Positions 53,401-61,600 of a stretch of 64,000 nucleotides of DNA are shown piece by piece. Position numbers and translations under genes: made by a program. Source of the stretch: a virus; IMG/VR virus record IMGVR_UViG_3300032092_000005, positions 88,321 to 152,320 of that record, one strand, 5' to 3'. The notes under the pieces were generated by a model. The model did no database searches, was not told the origin of the DNA, and was given only the letters and a program-made list of their open reading frames with translations. Position 1 is the first letter of the stretch. Every line of letters begins with the position of its first letter.

Positions 53401-53420
53401 TCGCTTAATAGGAGAAAACT

Positions 53421-53915
53421 ATGACAGACTTTAAAATCGGTAAAATCTCATTTGGTCCAGCATTCAAAGACTTTGATAAATATTTCGTAGGCTTTGAAGA
53501 TCAACTGAACCACATGCAAAAGCTTCACGCTGATGTAACAAAACACATTCCCGGATATCCTCCATACAACATCAAGAAGACTGGTGATAATACATACAGT
53601 ATTGAACTTGCGGTTGCTGGATTCGCACAAAGCGAAATTGATATCGAAATTGATGATGGTAAACTTATCGTCAAAGGCAATGTAGCTTCAAAAGAAAATG
53701 AAAAAGAAGAAGACTTCTTATTCAAAGGTATTGCTAATCGTGGGTTCACTCGCGCATTCGCTATCGCTGATCAATTTGAAGTTAAAGACGCAGAGCTATT
53801 CAATGGTATGCTAAAGATCGTTTTAGATCGTTTGGTGCCAGAAGAAAAGAAGCCAAAAAAAGTGCCAGTAAAGACTAAAGGCAGCAAGCAATATTTGACG
53901 GAAGAAGATTTATGA
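53421..53915 (+). CDS. small heat shock protein Hsp20 (IbpA-like)
   Basis: 164 residues. Alpha-crystallin domain at ~50-140: YPPYNIKKTGDNTYSIELAV, AGFAQSEIDIEIDDGKLIVK, EEDFLFKGIANRGFTRAFAI, FEVKDAELFNGMLKIVL. The N-terminal ~45 residues are aromatic-rich and the tail is Lys/Pro-rich. It is an ATP-independent chaperone that holds unfolding proteins. Phage Hsp20s are common in cyanophages and may aid virion protein folding. It is preceded by a late promoter, the structured leader and AGGAGA. It overlaps the next small gene by ATGA. Confidence 0.92.
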   Translation: MTDFKIGKISFGPAFKDFDKYFVGFEDQLNHMQKLHADVTKHIPGYPPYNIKKTGDNTYSIELAVAGFAQSEIDIEIDDGKLIVKGNVASKENEKEEDFLFKGIANRGFTRAFAIADQFEVKDAELFNGMLKIVLDRLVPEEKKPKKVPVKTKGSKQYLTEEDL

Positions 53916-54082
53916 TAACTACTATCTTAAATTCACTTTCAAATGTCGTATCATTTATTTTACGTGACAGAACTCAGACATTAGAGCAATACATCATTGC
54001 AAATAATCCTCAGGACGCCGCAGAAGTAGAATATTTAGAACGCCAATACAGTATGCGTAATTCACTAGGAAGACTTATCTAA
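53912..54082 (+). CDS. DUF3563-like small protein
   Basis: 56 residues, ATGA overlap with hsp20, ending TAA at 54080-54082. Sequence: ITTILNSLSNVVSFILRD, then LEQYIIANNPQDAAEVEYLE and RQYSMRNSLGRLI. The D-AAEVE-LERQY pattern resembles DUF3563, small helical proteins found in proteobacteria and phages. Function unknown. Confidence 0.65.
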   Translation: MITTILNSLSNVVSFILRDRTQTLEQYIIANNPQDAAEVEYLERQYSMRNSLGRLI

Positions 54083-54099
54083 TAGTGAACAACACACAA

Positions 54100-54123
54100 G
54101 GGTGCCACTCGGCACCCATTTTT
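54100..54123 (+). terminator. rho-independent terminator after the hsp20 operon
   Basis: Stem GGGTGCC (54100-54106) and GGCACCC (54111-54117), loop ACTC, then ATTTTT. Perfect 7-bp GC-rich stem. Confidence 0.85.
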
Positions 54124-54139
54124 ATTATAGGATTATAAA

Positions 54140-54439
54140 ATGAGCGAACTTAGAATTTTAAAATTGATTTCTGGTGAAGAAATTGTCGGTGATATTTTAT
54201 CAGACACCGCAGATGGTGTACTAATTCAAGACCCATGCAGTTTAGGACTTATGCAAAGTCCAACAGGCCCAAGACTAAACATGATGCCGATGTTAATTTT
54301 CTCTGAACAGAAAAAGGTACAACTTCAAAAATCACACATCATCTACATAGTTACGGTTGCACAAGAGATACAAAACAAGTATAATGAGATATACGGTTCA
54401 GGAATCATCCTGCCAAAACCATCGGCAATTATTAAATAA
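54140..54439 (+). CDS. small Sm-like protein upstream of the polymerase gene
   Basis: 99 residues: LRILKLISGEEIVGDILSD, then DGVLIQDPCSLGLMQSPTG, RLNMMPMLIFSEQKKVQLQ and SHIIYIVTVAQEIQNKYNEI. The opening K-L-x-x-G-E-x-I-V-G parallels the 35517 protein and fits an Sm-like fold. Its stop overlaps the gp43 start by one base, so it is co-translated with DNA polymerase. In T4 the polymerase gene is translationally autoregulated, so an RNA-binding neighbour would be interesting, but that is inference. Confidence 0.65.
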   Translation: MSELRILKLISGEEIVGDILSDTADGVLIQDPCSLGLMQSPTGPRLNMMPMLIFSEQKKVQLQKSHIIYIVTVAQEIQNKYNEIYGSGIILPKPSAIIK

Positions 54440-56937
54440 TGAAATTTTATACAAACTTTAGCAAGTACGGCAACACAATCCTCGTCCGAGGTTACGACAA
54501 CGGACGTAGGTTTGCAGAAAGATTGAACTACAATCCTACGCTATACTTGCCATCGCGTGAAGCAACCAAATTCACTACACTAGATGGCTCATATGTTGCT
54601 CCTGTAAAGCAGGGTACAATGAGTGACGCAATGGAGTTTGTTAAAAAATATGATAGTGTCGATAACTTTTCTATCTATGGATCAACTAACTTTCAATACG
54701 TATGCATTGATGAAGAATATCCAGGTAAGCTTGACTATGATCGGTCGTTGATCAGAGTTGCAAACATTGACATTGAGGTTGGCTCAGAGAATGGATTTCC
54801 TGAGCCTGCTAGTGCTAGTGAAGTAATCACTGCAATTACTTTCAAGATTGATGACCACTATCATGTGTTCGGTTGTGAATTCTTTATGCATGAACGCAAA
54901 GATGTTACTTACTACGAATGTAACAATGAAGTTGCATTGATCATGAAGTTTCTTGAGCTATGGGAAATCACTTCACCTGATATTGTGACTGGTTGGAATG
55001 TCCAGTTCTTTGATATTCCATATCTTATCAATCGGATCAATCGACTTCTTGGTGAAGAAACTGCAAAGCGCCTGTCTCCTTGGAAGCGTATCAGTACTCG
55101 CAACGCAATAATCATGAACCGTGAGGAGATTGAGTATGAACTTGTTGGAATTACGGTGCTTGACTACCTTAAGCTATACAAGAAGTTTACTTACTCACAA
55201 CAAGAAAGCTTTAGACTAGATCACATCGCATTCATTGAACTCGGTGAACGCAAGCTCGACTATTCTGAGGTAGAGAATCTACACCAACTGTACAAGACAA
55301 ACTTTCAAAAGTTTATTGAGTACAACATTCATGACGTTGAACTTGTTGACAGAATTGACAATAAGATGCAATTGATTGACATGGCACTTGCACTTGCATA
55401 TGACGCTAAGGTGAACTACGGTGACGTATTCACGCAGGTGCGCATGTGGGACACATTGATTCACAATGAACTGCTAGAGCGTGGCATTGTTGTGCCGCAG
55501 AACGTTAGCACTCCAAAGAATGCGCAGTATGCTGGTGGTTATGTTAAAGATCCAATTGTTGGCAAGCATGAATGGGTTGTGTCATTTGACTTGAACAGTC
55601 TGTACCCGCACTTGATCATGCAGTATAATATTTCTCCTGAGACACTGGTGCAAGGCAAGCATGTTTCTATTACAGTTGATAATTTACTGAACAGCAAATA
55701 TGACATTGAAGATGAATATTGCATGGCAGCAAACGGACACTTCTTTAAGCGTGACAAGCAAGGCTTCTTGCCTGCAATGATGGAACGCATGTACAATGAC
55801 CGATCAATGTACAAAAAGAAAATGATTCAATCTCAGAAAGACTATGAAGCAGCAACTACTCCTGAAGCAAAGCGCAAAGAGAGCTATCAGATTTCGAAAT
55901 ACAAGAATCTCCAGTTAGCTAAGAAGGTTCAATTGAACTCAGCTTACGGTGCATTAGGCAATGAGTACTTTCGATTCTTTGACATTCGCCAAGCAGAAGC
56001 TATTACTCTATCTGGTCAGTTAGCTATTCGTTGGATTGAAAATGAAATGAATGGATACCTGAACAAACTTCTAAGCACAGAAAACGTTGACTATGTTATT
56101 GCATCCGATACTGATTCGATCTATGTACACCTTGGTCCTCTTGTGCAAAAGGTGTACGGTGCTGATGGCAAAGTTTCTATTCCAAAAGAAAAGATTGTAG
56201 AGTTTATCGACAAGGTGTGTGAGCAAAAGCTTCAACCGTTTATTGATAAGTCATACCAAAAGCTTGCTGATAACATGAATGCATTTGATCAAAAGATGCA
56301 GATGAAACGTGAATCGATTGCAGACACTGGAATCTGGACTGCAAAGAAGCGATACATCCTGAACGTATGGGATAATGAAGGTGTTCGCTATGCAAAGCCT
56401 AAGCTTAAGATGATGGGTATCGAAGCAGTGAAGTCTTCTACACCAGCATCATGCCGTGATAAGATTAAAGAAGCACTTGAGTTGATCATAACTGGTACCG
56501 AAAAAGAGTTTCAAGCATTCAATGCAAAATTCAAAGAAGAGTTTAAGACACTGCCATTTGAATCGGTTGCGTTTCCTAGAGGCGTAAGTGAGTTGACTAA
56601 ATATAGTGATAACGTGTCGCTATACGGCAAAGGTACTCCTATTCATGTTCGTGGTTCTCTAGTGTATAACAACCTATTGAAGAAGCATAAGCTTGAGAAG
56701 AGATATCAGCCTATCAAAGATGGCGACAAAGTTAAATTTTGCTATATGAAAGTTCCAAACCCAACACAAGAAAATGTCCTGTCCGTAGTGAACATGTTGC
56801 CAAAAGAAATGCAGCTTGAGAAGTATATTGATTATGATCTGCAATTCGATAAAGCTTACATTGATCCTATGAAAAGCATTGTGACTACGTTCGGATGGAA
56901 TACGGAACATAAATCAAACTTACTAGGATTTTTCTAA
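54439..56937 (+). CDS. gp43: DNA polymerase gp43 (family B)
   Basis: 832 residues (T4: 898). Exonuclease motifs: D111-I-E113 (exo I), WNVQFFD to D192 (exo II), YNIHD with Asp299 (exo III). Polymerase motifs: A DLNSLYP at 384-390, B KKVQLNSAYG at 495-504, C SDTDS with Asp557 and Asp559. C-terminal NLLGFF is a clamp-binding peptide candidate for gp45. It replicates the genome with proofreading. No intein or split is present. Confidence 0.97.
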   Translation: MKFYTNFSKYGNTILVRGYDNGRRFAERLNYNPTLYLPSREATKFTTLDGSYVAPVKQGTMSDAMEFVKKYDSVDNFSIYGSTNFQYVCIDEEYPGKLDYDRSLIRVANIDIEVGSENGFPEPASASEVITAITFKIDDHYHVFGCEFFMHERKDVTYYECNNEVALIMKFLELWEITSPDIVTGWNVQFFDIPYLINRINRLLGEETAKRLSPWKRISTRNAIIMNREEIEYELVGITVLDYLKLYKKFTYSQQESFRLDHIAFIELGERKLDYSEVENLHQLYKTNFQKFIEYNIHDVELVDRIDNKMQLIDMALALAYDAKVNYGDVFTQVRMWDTLIHNELLERGIVVPQNVSTPKNAQYAGGYVKDPIVGKHEWVVSFDLNSLYPHLIMQYNISPETLVQGKHVSITVDNLLNSKYDIEDEYCMAANGHFFKRDKQGFLPAMMERMYNDRSMYKKKMIQSQKDYEAATTPEAKRKESYQISKYKNLQLAKKVQLNSAYGALGNEYFRFFDIRQAEAITLSGQLAIRWIENEMNGYLNKLLSTENVDYVIASDTDSIYVHLGPLVQKVYGADGKVSIPKEKIVEFIDKVCEQKLQPFIDKSYQKLADNMNAFDQKMQMKRESIADTGIWTAKKRYILNVWDNEGVRYAKPKLKMMGIEAVKSSTPASCRDKIKEALELIITGTEKEFQAFNAKFKEEFKTLPFESVAFPRGVSELTKYSDNVSLYGKGTPIHVRGSLVYNNLLKKHKLEKRYQPIKDGDKVKFCYMKVPNPTQENVLSVVNMLPKEMQLEKYIDYDLQFDKAYIDPMKSIVTTFGWNTEHKSNLLGFF

Positions 56938-57338
56938 TGTCAAACATACCACAAGAGTATCTAACAATTCGCCATGAAGAAGATTTTGGATTTAGCGCAG
57001 TAGATGAAATTGAACTCAAGCAGGTCACCGACACAAACACGCTAGAGACAAAGGTCATTCGTGAAACTGTATCGTCATCAAGCGAAGCAGTCACTCGCCT
57101 TGAAGAGAAGGTCGATTCTATTCTACAGCTATACAAAGATGGCAAGCTAGGGCTAGAAGCCGAACGCACAGAGTTATTAGCTACAACTTCAGGCAAGCTA
57201 AAAGAGCTAGAGCAAATTATTATGCCTTTGCTTATCAATCTAATGAAGACGCCAGACAAAGAATACATTTACTGGCCCAATCGTAAAGATAAAATTCAAG
57301 AGCAGATCGACAAGATTCTAGCTATCACTAGGGCGTAA
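56937..57338 (+). CDS. hypothetical helical protein between gp43 and a membrane protein gene
   Basis: 133 residues, not recognised. Mostly helical with a probable coiled coil (SSSSEAVTRLEEKVDSILQL, LEAERTELLATTSGKLKELE) and a C-terminus DKIQEQIDKILAITRA. The opening IPQEYLTIRHEEDFGFSAVD is conserved-looking. One-base overlap with the gp43 stop and 1 bp before the membrane protein gene, so it may work with one of them. Confidence 0.65.
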   Translation: MSNIPQEYLTIRHEEDFGFSAVDEIELKQVTDTNTLETKVIRETVSSSSEAVTRLEEKVDSILQLYKDGKLGLEAERTELLATTSGKLKELEQIIMPLLINLMKTPDKEYIYWPNRKDKIQEQIDKILAITRA

Positions 57339-57339
57339 T

Positions 57340-58206
57340 ATGGGATTCGTTCTTCTATTATTTTTCAATGCATTGCTATTGTCTAGTATCGCAGCGTACT
57401 ATTCAATCGCAGGCTTGATTGCTATATTCTCAGCAGCACCTCTATCCATCGCAATGATGGGCGGTTCACTAGAGCTTGCTAAACTTGTAACAGTTAGTTG
57501 GCTCTATAGAAACTGGAATGATGCGCCTAGAATAATGAAATACTACTTCACCGTAGCAGTAGTCGTTTTGATGTTCATCACTTCATTAGGTATCTTTGGA
57601 TTCTTATCTAAAGCACACACTGAACAAGGAAGCGCAAACTCAAATATTACTGCACAGATTGAAATGATTGATGATAAGATAAGAGTTGAAAAGGAAATTA
57701 TTGATGATAATCGCAAAGCACTCAAACAACTTGATGAATCTGTGGACCAAACTATGGGTCGCACAAAAGATGAAAAGGGTGCCACTCAAGCATCTCAATT
57801 ACGCAAAGCCCAACAAAAAGAGCGTACTAGAATATCTTCGGATATTTCAGAAGCACGAAAGAAAATTGCAGAGTATAATGTGGAGAGATTTCCACTGGAA
57901 ACCGAAACCCGAAAGCTTGACGCCGAAGTTGGTCCAATCAAGTACATTGCAGCCTTGGTGTATAGCGAAAGCGAAAGCGAAGATGATAAAGCATCAATCG
58001 AAAGGGCTGTTCGATTTATAATCATACTGCTAGTTTCCGTTTTTGATCCGATGGCAGTCTTGCTAATCATTGCAGCTAACTACAATCTGAATCTTTTGGC
58101 ACGTAAGAGGGAGTATTTACAAACGGCAACTATCGATCCTATTCCAATGGAAAAGAAAGAAGTTGATGCACATAGGATGTACCATAGGGATCAAGACTCT
58201 ATGTAA
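57340..58206 (+). CDS. multi-span membrane protein with a long coiled coil
   Basis: 288 residues. Hydrophobic segments at about 2-20, 22-42, 66-90 and 226-250 suggest four membrane spans. Residues ~95-215 form a long charged coiled coil (IEMIDDKIRVEKEIIDDNRK, LRKAQQKERTRISSDISEAR), which by simple topology lies on one side of the inner membrane between spans 3 and 4. GSLELAKLVTVSWLYRNW is a striking conserved-type motif in span 2-3. I know similar proteins from marine phages but no function. It could act in lysis control, exclusion of other phages or replication anchoring (speculative). Confidence 0.75.
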   Translation: MGFVLLLFFNALLLSSIAAYYSIAGLIAIFSAAPLSIAMMGGSLELAKLVTVSWLYRNWNDAPRIMKYYFTVAVVVLMFITSLGIFGFLSKAHTEQGSANSNITAQIEMIDDKIRVEKEIIDDNRKALKQLDESVDQTMGRTKDEKGATQASQLRKAQQKERTRISSDISEARKKIAEYNVERFPLETETRKLDAEVGPIKYIAALVYSESESEDDKASIERAVRFIIILLVSVFDPMAVLLIIAANYNLNLLARKREYLQTATIDPIPMEKKEVDAHRMYHRDQDSM

Positions 58207-58208
58207 AT

Positions 58209-58237
58209 TTGACAGGATAGGTTATTAATGATATAAT
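58209..58237 (+). promoter_or_regulatory. consensus sigma70 promoter of uvsX
   Basis: Perfect TTGACA (58209-58214), 17-bp spacer, perfect TATAAT (58232-58237), 34 bp before the uvsX ATG. The strongest host-type promoter in the window. Confidence 0.88.
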
Positions 58238-58271
58238 GTGTTTAGCGCATTTTTTATAAAGGTGAATAATA

Positions 58272-59345
58272 ATGGGTAATTTTTTTACAGACTTAGTTGA
58301 TCAGTTGAAAGATGAAGATACGAAAATTCTTGCTGATGGTGATGCGTCAGCAGAATTTAGTGGAAGCATTGACACTGGATCATACGCATTGAACGCACTG
58401 CTATCTGGCAGTATCTATGGTGGCGTTCCCAACAACAAAGTGACAGCATTCGCAGGTGAATCTTCAACAGGTAAAACGTTTTTTGTCTTGGGTGTTGTTA
58501 AGCAATTCTTAGATGACAATCCAGATGCTGGCGTAATTTACTTTGATTCCGAAGCAGCAGTCACAAAACACATGATGGAATCTAGAGGCGTAGATACGAA
58601 GCGGGTTGTTATCTCTGAGCCAGATACAATTCAGAAGTTCCGTCATACTGCACTCCAGATCATTGAGAAGTACGCAGCACAAAAAGAATCAGCACGTAAG
58701 CCTATGATGATGGTTCTAGATTCTCTTGGTCAGCTATCATCTACAAAAGAGATGGAAGACACCTCAGAAGGTAAAGAGACTAGGGACATGACAAAGAGCC
58801 AAACTCTTAAAGCTACATTCCGCGTATTGAATTTAAAGCTTGCTAAGATTGGTGTTCCTTTGCTTGTAACGAACCACGTTTATGATGTTGTCGGTGCATA
58901 CTTCCCAACTAAAGAAATGTCTGGTGGTTCTGGCTTGAAGTACACAGCATCCACAATCGTGTATCTGTCTAAGAAGAAAGACAAAGATGGCACAGATATT
59001 GTTGGTAACATTGTAAAAGCAAAGCTACAGAAAAGCAGACTAACAAAAGAAAATTCGTTTGTTGAAATTAAGATCACCTACAGCAAGGGCTTAGATCGCT
59101 ACTACGGACTGCTAGAAATTGCAGAGAAGTATGGCATCATTAAAAAAGTCTCTACTCGCTATGAGCTATCTAATGGCGTAAAGGTCTTCGGAAAGAATAT
59201 CAATGAAGAACCTGAAAAGTATTACACTAAAGAAATTCTAGACCAAATCGATGAAGCTTGCAAGAAAGAGTTCTTGTACGGACAAGATGTTATTGGCGGC
59301 GCAAGAGTTGATGAGGACGAAGCGGAGTTAGAACATGCTAATTGA
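58272..59345 (+). CDS. uvsX: UvsX RecA-like recombinase
   Basis: 357 residues. RecA-fold core: Walker A GESSTGKT at 62-69 ([15 protein letters not shown]), Walker [14 protein letters not shown], then [19 protein letters not shown], a DNA-binding loop region. It forms filaments on ssDNA and catalyses strand exchange for recombination-dependent replication. T4 UvsX is 391 residues. Overlaps the next gene by 11 bp. Confidence 0.94.
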   Translation: MGNFFTDLVDQLKDEDTKILADGDASAEFSGSIDTGSYALNALLSGSIYGGVPNNKVTAFAGESSTGKTFFVLGVVKQFLDDNPDAGVIYFDSEAAVTKHMMESRGVDTKRVVISEPDTIQKFRHTALQIIEKYAAQKESARKPMMMVLDSLGQLSSTKEMEDTSEGKETRDMTKSQTLKATFRVLNLKLAKIGVPLLVTNHVYDVVGAYFPTKEMSGGSGLKYTASTIVYLSKKKDKDGTDIVGNIVKAKLQKSRLTKENSFVEIKITYSKGLDRYYGLLEIAEKYGIIKKVSTRYELSNGVKVFGKNINEEPEKYYTKEILDQIDEACKKEFLYGQDVIGGARVDEDEAELEHAN

Positions 59346-59676
59346 TATCGACTATGCAGTTACTCAAGAGGATATCAAGTACAAAGACAAAGATGTTGTT
59401 GCAGCTATCGAAATTCTAAAAGGCGATTTTGCAAGTGTTAAGTTTTACTTCGGTGAGTTAAACTTTGCCGAAGAAGAGAATCCAGATGGTACCTTTTCAA
59501 TCAGCTTCAACTATGATATAATAGGTGAAGAGAACGAATGGCTTAGAGGAAAAGAAGAGTTCGAAGTGGTACTTGGTCGCATTTTAAACGACCTGCTAAG
59601 ACATTCCTTAGACATGGCACAACAGAGGTATGATAATGAGTCTGGAAAAGAAAATACTGAAACACATCCTGAATGA
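59335..59676 (+). CDS. hypothetical acidic protein between uvsX and gp41
   Basis: 113 residues, acidic alpha-beta: [40 protein letters not shown], then [20 protein letters not shown]. Overlaps uvsX by 11 bp and gp41 by 41 bp. It occupies the slot where some T4-like phages carry a small uvsX-linked gene of unknown role. No catalytic motif. Confidence 0.7.
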   Translation: MLIDIDYAVTQEDIKYKDKDVVAAIEILKGDFASVKFYFGELNFAEEENPDGTFSISFNYDIIGEENEWLRGKEEFEVVLGRILNDLLRHSLDMAQQRYDNESGKENTETHPE

Positions 59677-61054
59677 TGATGGATATGTACGTAAAACATT
59701 ACCTTTTATAAAGTCAGAATATTTCACAGAAGCTTCCGAAAAGATTGTATTCAATCACGCATTTGACTACTACACAAAGTATAACGCACTGCCTACAGTT
59801 GAAGCACTTATCATTGAGATAGATGCTAAGAAGAACATTTCGGAAGATCAATACAAAAAAGTCCTTTCGCTAATTACAGAGATAAATTCTGAGGAGTATT
59901 CTCCTCAGGATACTGATTGGTTAGTTGACCAGACAGAGAAGTTTTGCCAAGACAAAGCTATCTACAATGCTATCATGCAAAGCATTACGATTCTGGATGA
60001 GCATGAAACTTCTAAGCTAGACAAAGGCGCTATCCCAGGCATTCTATCGGATGCTTTGGGTGTGTCGTTTGACAATCACGTTGGTCACGATTTCATTGAA
60101 GACGCAGAATCTCGCTATGAGTTCTATCATAGAGTTGAAGAGCGTATTCCATTTGACCTCGACTATCTAAATCGAATCACAAAGAACGGTCTTCCTAAAA
60201 AGACGCTGAACATTATTCTTGCAGGCACTGGTGTCGGTAAGAGTTTGTTTATGTGCCATTGTGCAGCAGCTAATCTTACACTTGGTAAGAACGTCCTATA
60301 CATTACACTTGAAATGGCAGAGGAACGAATTGCTGAACGTATTGACGCTAACCTATTGAACGTTGACCTAGATAAACTTGTTGCGTTGCCTAAAGATAGT
60401 TATCTGAAAAAGATTGCAAGGATGAAAGAGAAGGCACTTGGTCGATTGATCATCAAAGAATATCCTACAGCATCGGCTAGTGCAACACACTTCAAACACT
60501 TACTCAGTGAATTGAAACTCAAGCGCAAGTTTATACCTGATATTATCTATATTGATTATCTAAATATATGTTCTTCTTCTAGAGTTAAATCTGGTAATAA
60601 TGTAAACTCATATACTCTTGTTAAATCTATTGCAGAAGAATTACGTGGACTTGCAGTTGAATTTAATGTGCCTATTATGTCAGCTACACAAACTACTCGC
60701 GGTGGTTATGATAACTCTGACGTAGGTATTACTGATACGTCAGAATCATTTGGTCTGCCAGCTACAGCAGACTTTATGGTTGCATTAATATCTACAGAAG
60801 AGTTGGCAGAAATGAATCAGATTATGGTAAAGCAATTAAAGAATAGATATTCTAATCCTGATACTAATAAGAGATTCGTTATTGGCGTAGATAAAGCTAA
60901 GATGAAACTATATGATTCCGAAGATAATGCGCAGAATAATATCTCAGATAGTGGACAAATTCACGACAATAAAGATACTGAACCAGTATTCGATAAAAGC
61001 GCATTTGGTAAACGAATGACTGCACAAAGAGATTTCAGCAGAGTTAAAGTTTAA
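59636..61054 (+). CDS. gp41: replicative helicase gp41 (DnaB-like)
   Basis: 472 residues from the ATG at 59636, chosen because AGAGG (59624-59628) gives 7-bp spacing (the ATG at 59630 is too close). RecA-like core: Walker A GTGVGKS at 197-203 (LAGTGVGKSLF), LEMAEERIAERIDANLL, Walker B IIYIDYLNI, and SATQTTRGGYDNSD. The N-terminal ~150 residues are the helical collar. The hexamer unwinds the fork 5' to 3' and recruits primase gp61. T4 gp41 is 475 residues. Confidence 0.95.
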   Translation: MSLEKKILKHILNDDGYVRKTLPFIKSEYFTEASEKIVFNHAFDYYTKYNALPTVEALIIEIDAKKNISEDQYKKVLSLITEINSEEYSPQDTDWLVDQTEKFCQDKAIYNAIMQSITILDEHETSKLDKGAIPGILSDALGVSFDNHVGHDFIEDAESRYEFYHRVEERIPFDLDYLNRITKNGLPKKTLNIILAGTGVGKSLFMCHCAAANLTLGKNVLYITLEMAEERIAERIDANLLNVDLDKLVALPKDSYLKKIARMKEKALGRLIIKEYPTASASATHFKHLLSELKLKRKFIPDIIYIDYLNICSSSRVKSGNNVNSYTLVKSIAEELRGLAVEFNVPIMSATQTTRGGYDNSDVGITDTSESFGLPATADFMVALISTEELAEMNQIMVKQLKNRYSNPDTNKRFVIGVDKAKMKLYDSEDNAQNNISDSGQIHDNKDTEPVFDKSAFGKRMTAQRDFSRVKV

Positions 61055-61058
61055 TTTT

Positions 61059-61074
61059 GTTGTTTTTTCGCAAC
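61059..61074 (+). promoter_or_regulatory. GTTGC dyad 4 (upstream of the 61150 operon promoter)
   Basis: GTTGTTTTTTCGCAAC, 4 bp after the gp41 stop codon. It starts 32 bp before the GTTG of the -35 box, exactly as for dyads 1 and 3. Confidence 0.62.
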
Positions 61075-61091
61075 AGCTATGAAAATACCTG

Positions 61092-61120
61092 TTGCTTTTT
61101 TTGGTGAAGCATGTTATAAT
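61092..61120 (+). promoter_or_regulatory. sigma70-type promoter of the 61150 operon
   Basis: TTGCTT (61092-61097) inside GTTGCTTTTTTT, 17-bp spacer, perfect TATAAT (61115-61120). Confidence 0.78.
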
Positions 61121-61149
61121 TAAACATTAAGAACGAAAGGTATTTCAAT

Positions 61150-61452
61150 ATGAACGCATTTACTAAAGAATATTTCATGAACGCATACACATGGATCGTA
61201 ACCAAATTTGGTGAAACATGCGGTTGGTTCGGTTTGATTCTGATTCACGGCTCTACATTGCCATCAACTTACTTAGCTATCAAGGGTGAGGCTACAGTTC
61301 TTCCTCCTTTGAGTATGGTGATCCTAGTCTGGTCTGGTTTACTCTTGTTCTTTATTCGGTCAGCTATCACTAAAGACAAGCTTTACATGATTAGCAACGG
61401 TGTCGGCTTCTTCCTGCAAAGCATTATGCTTGCACTTCTAGTTCTTAAATAA
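61150..61452 (+). CDS. membrane protein with three predicted spans
   Basis: 100 residues. After an amphipathic start (MNAFTKEYFMNAYTWIVTKF) come hydrophobic segments at about 24-42 (GWFGLILIHGSTLPSTYLAI), 51-70 (LPPLSMVILVWSGLLLFFI) and 80-99 (NGVGFFLQSIMLALLVL). CTG and CGN codons and its promoter dyad tie it to the 43097-47248 genes. A GAAAGG ribosome site precedes it. One-base overlap with the next small membrane gene. Function unknown. Confidence 0.72.
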   Translation: MNAFTKEYFMNAYTWIVTKFGETCGWFGLILIHGSTLPSTYLAIKGEATVLPPLSMVILVWSGLLLFFIRSAITKDKLYMISNGVGFFLQSIMLALLVLK

Positions 61453-61598
61453 TGCAATACGTGATACAGTTTCTTCTATTTTTAGGTTGGATATTTGGAA
61501 TCGTATTAGCTAAAGGATTCTGGAGCACATTCTTTGCTTTGATTTTTCCTCTTTGGGCTTGGTACCTAACGGCTGAGTTCTTAATTAGTAAGTTATAA
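61452..61598 (+). CDS. 48-residue membrane peptide
   Basis: ATG at 61452 overlaps the previous stop (TAATG); ends TAA at 61598. Two hydrophobic stretches (VIQFLLFLGWIFGIVLA, then FWSTFFALIFPLWAWYLTA) separated by KG make a hairpin membrane protein likely. Rich in Trp and Phe. Probably a partner of the upstream membrane protein. Confidence 0.6.
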   Translation: MQYVIQFLLFLGWIFGIVLAKGFWSTFFALIFPLWAWYLTAEFLISKL

Positions 61599-61600
61599 TT

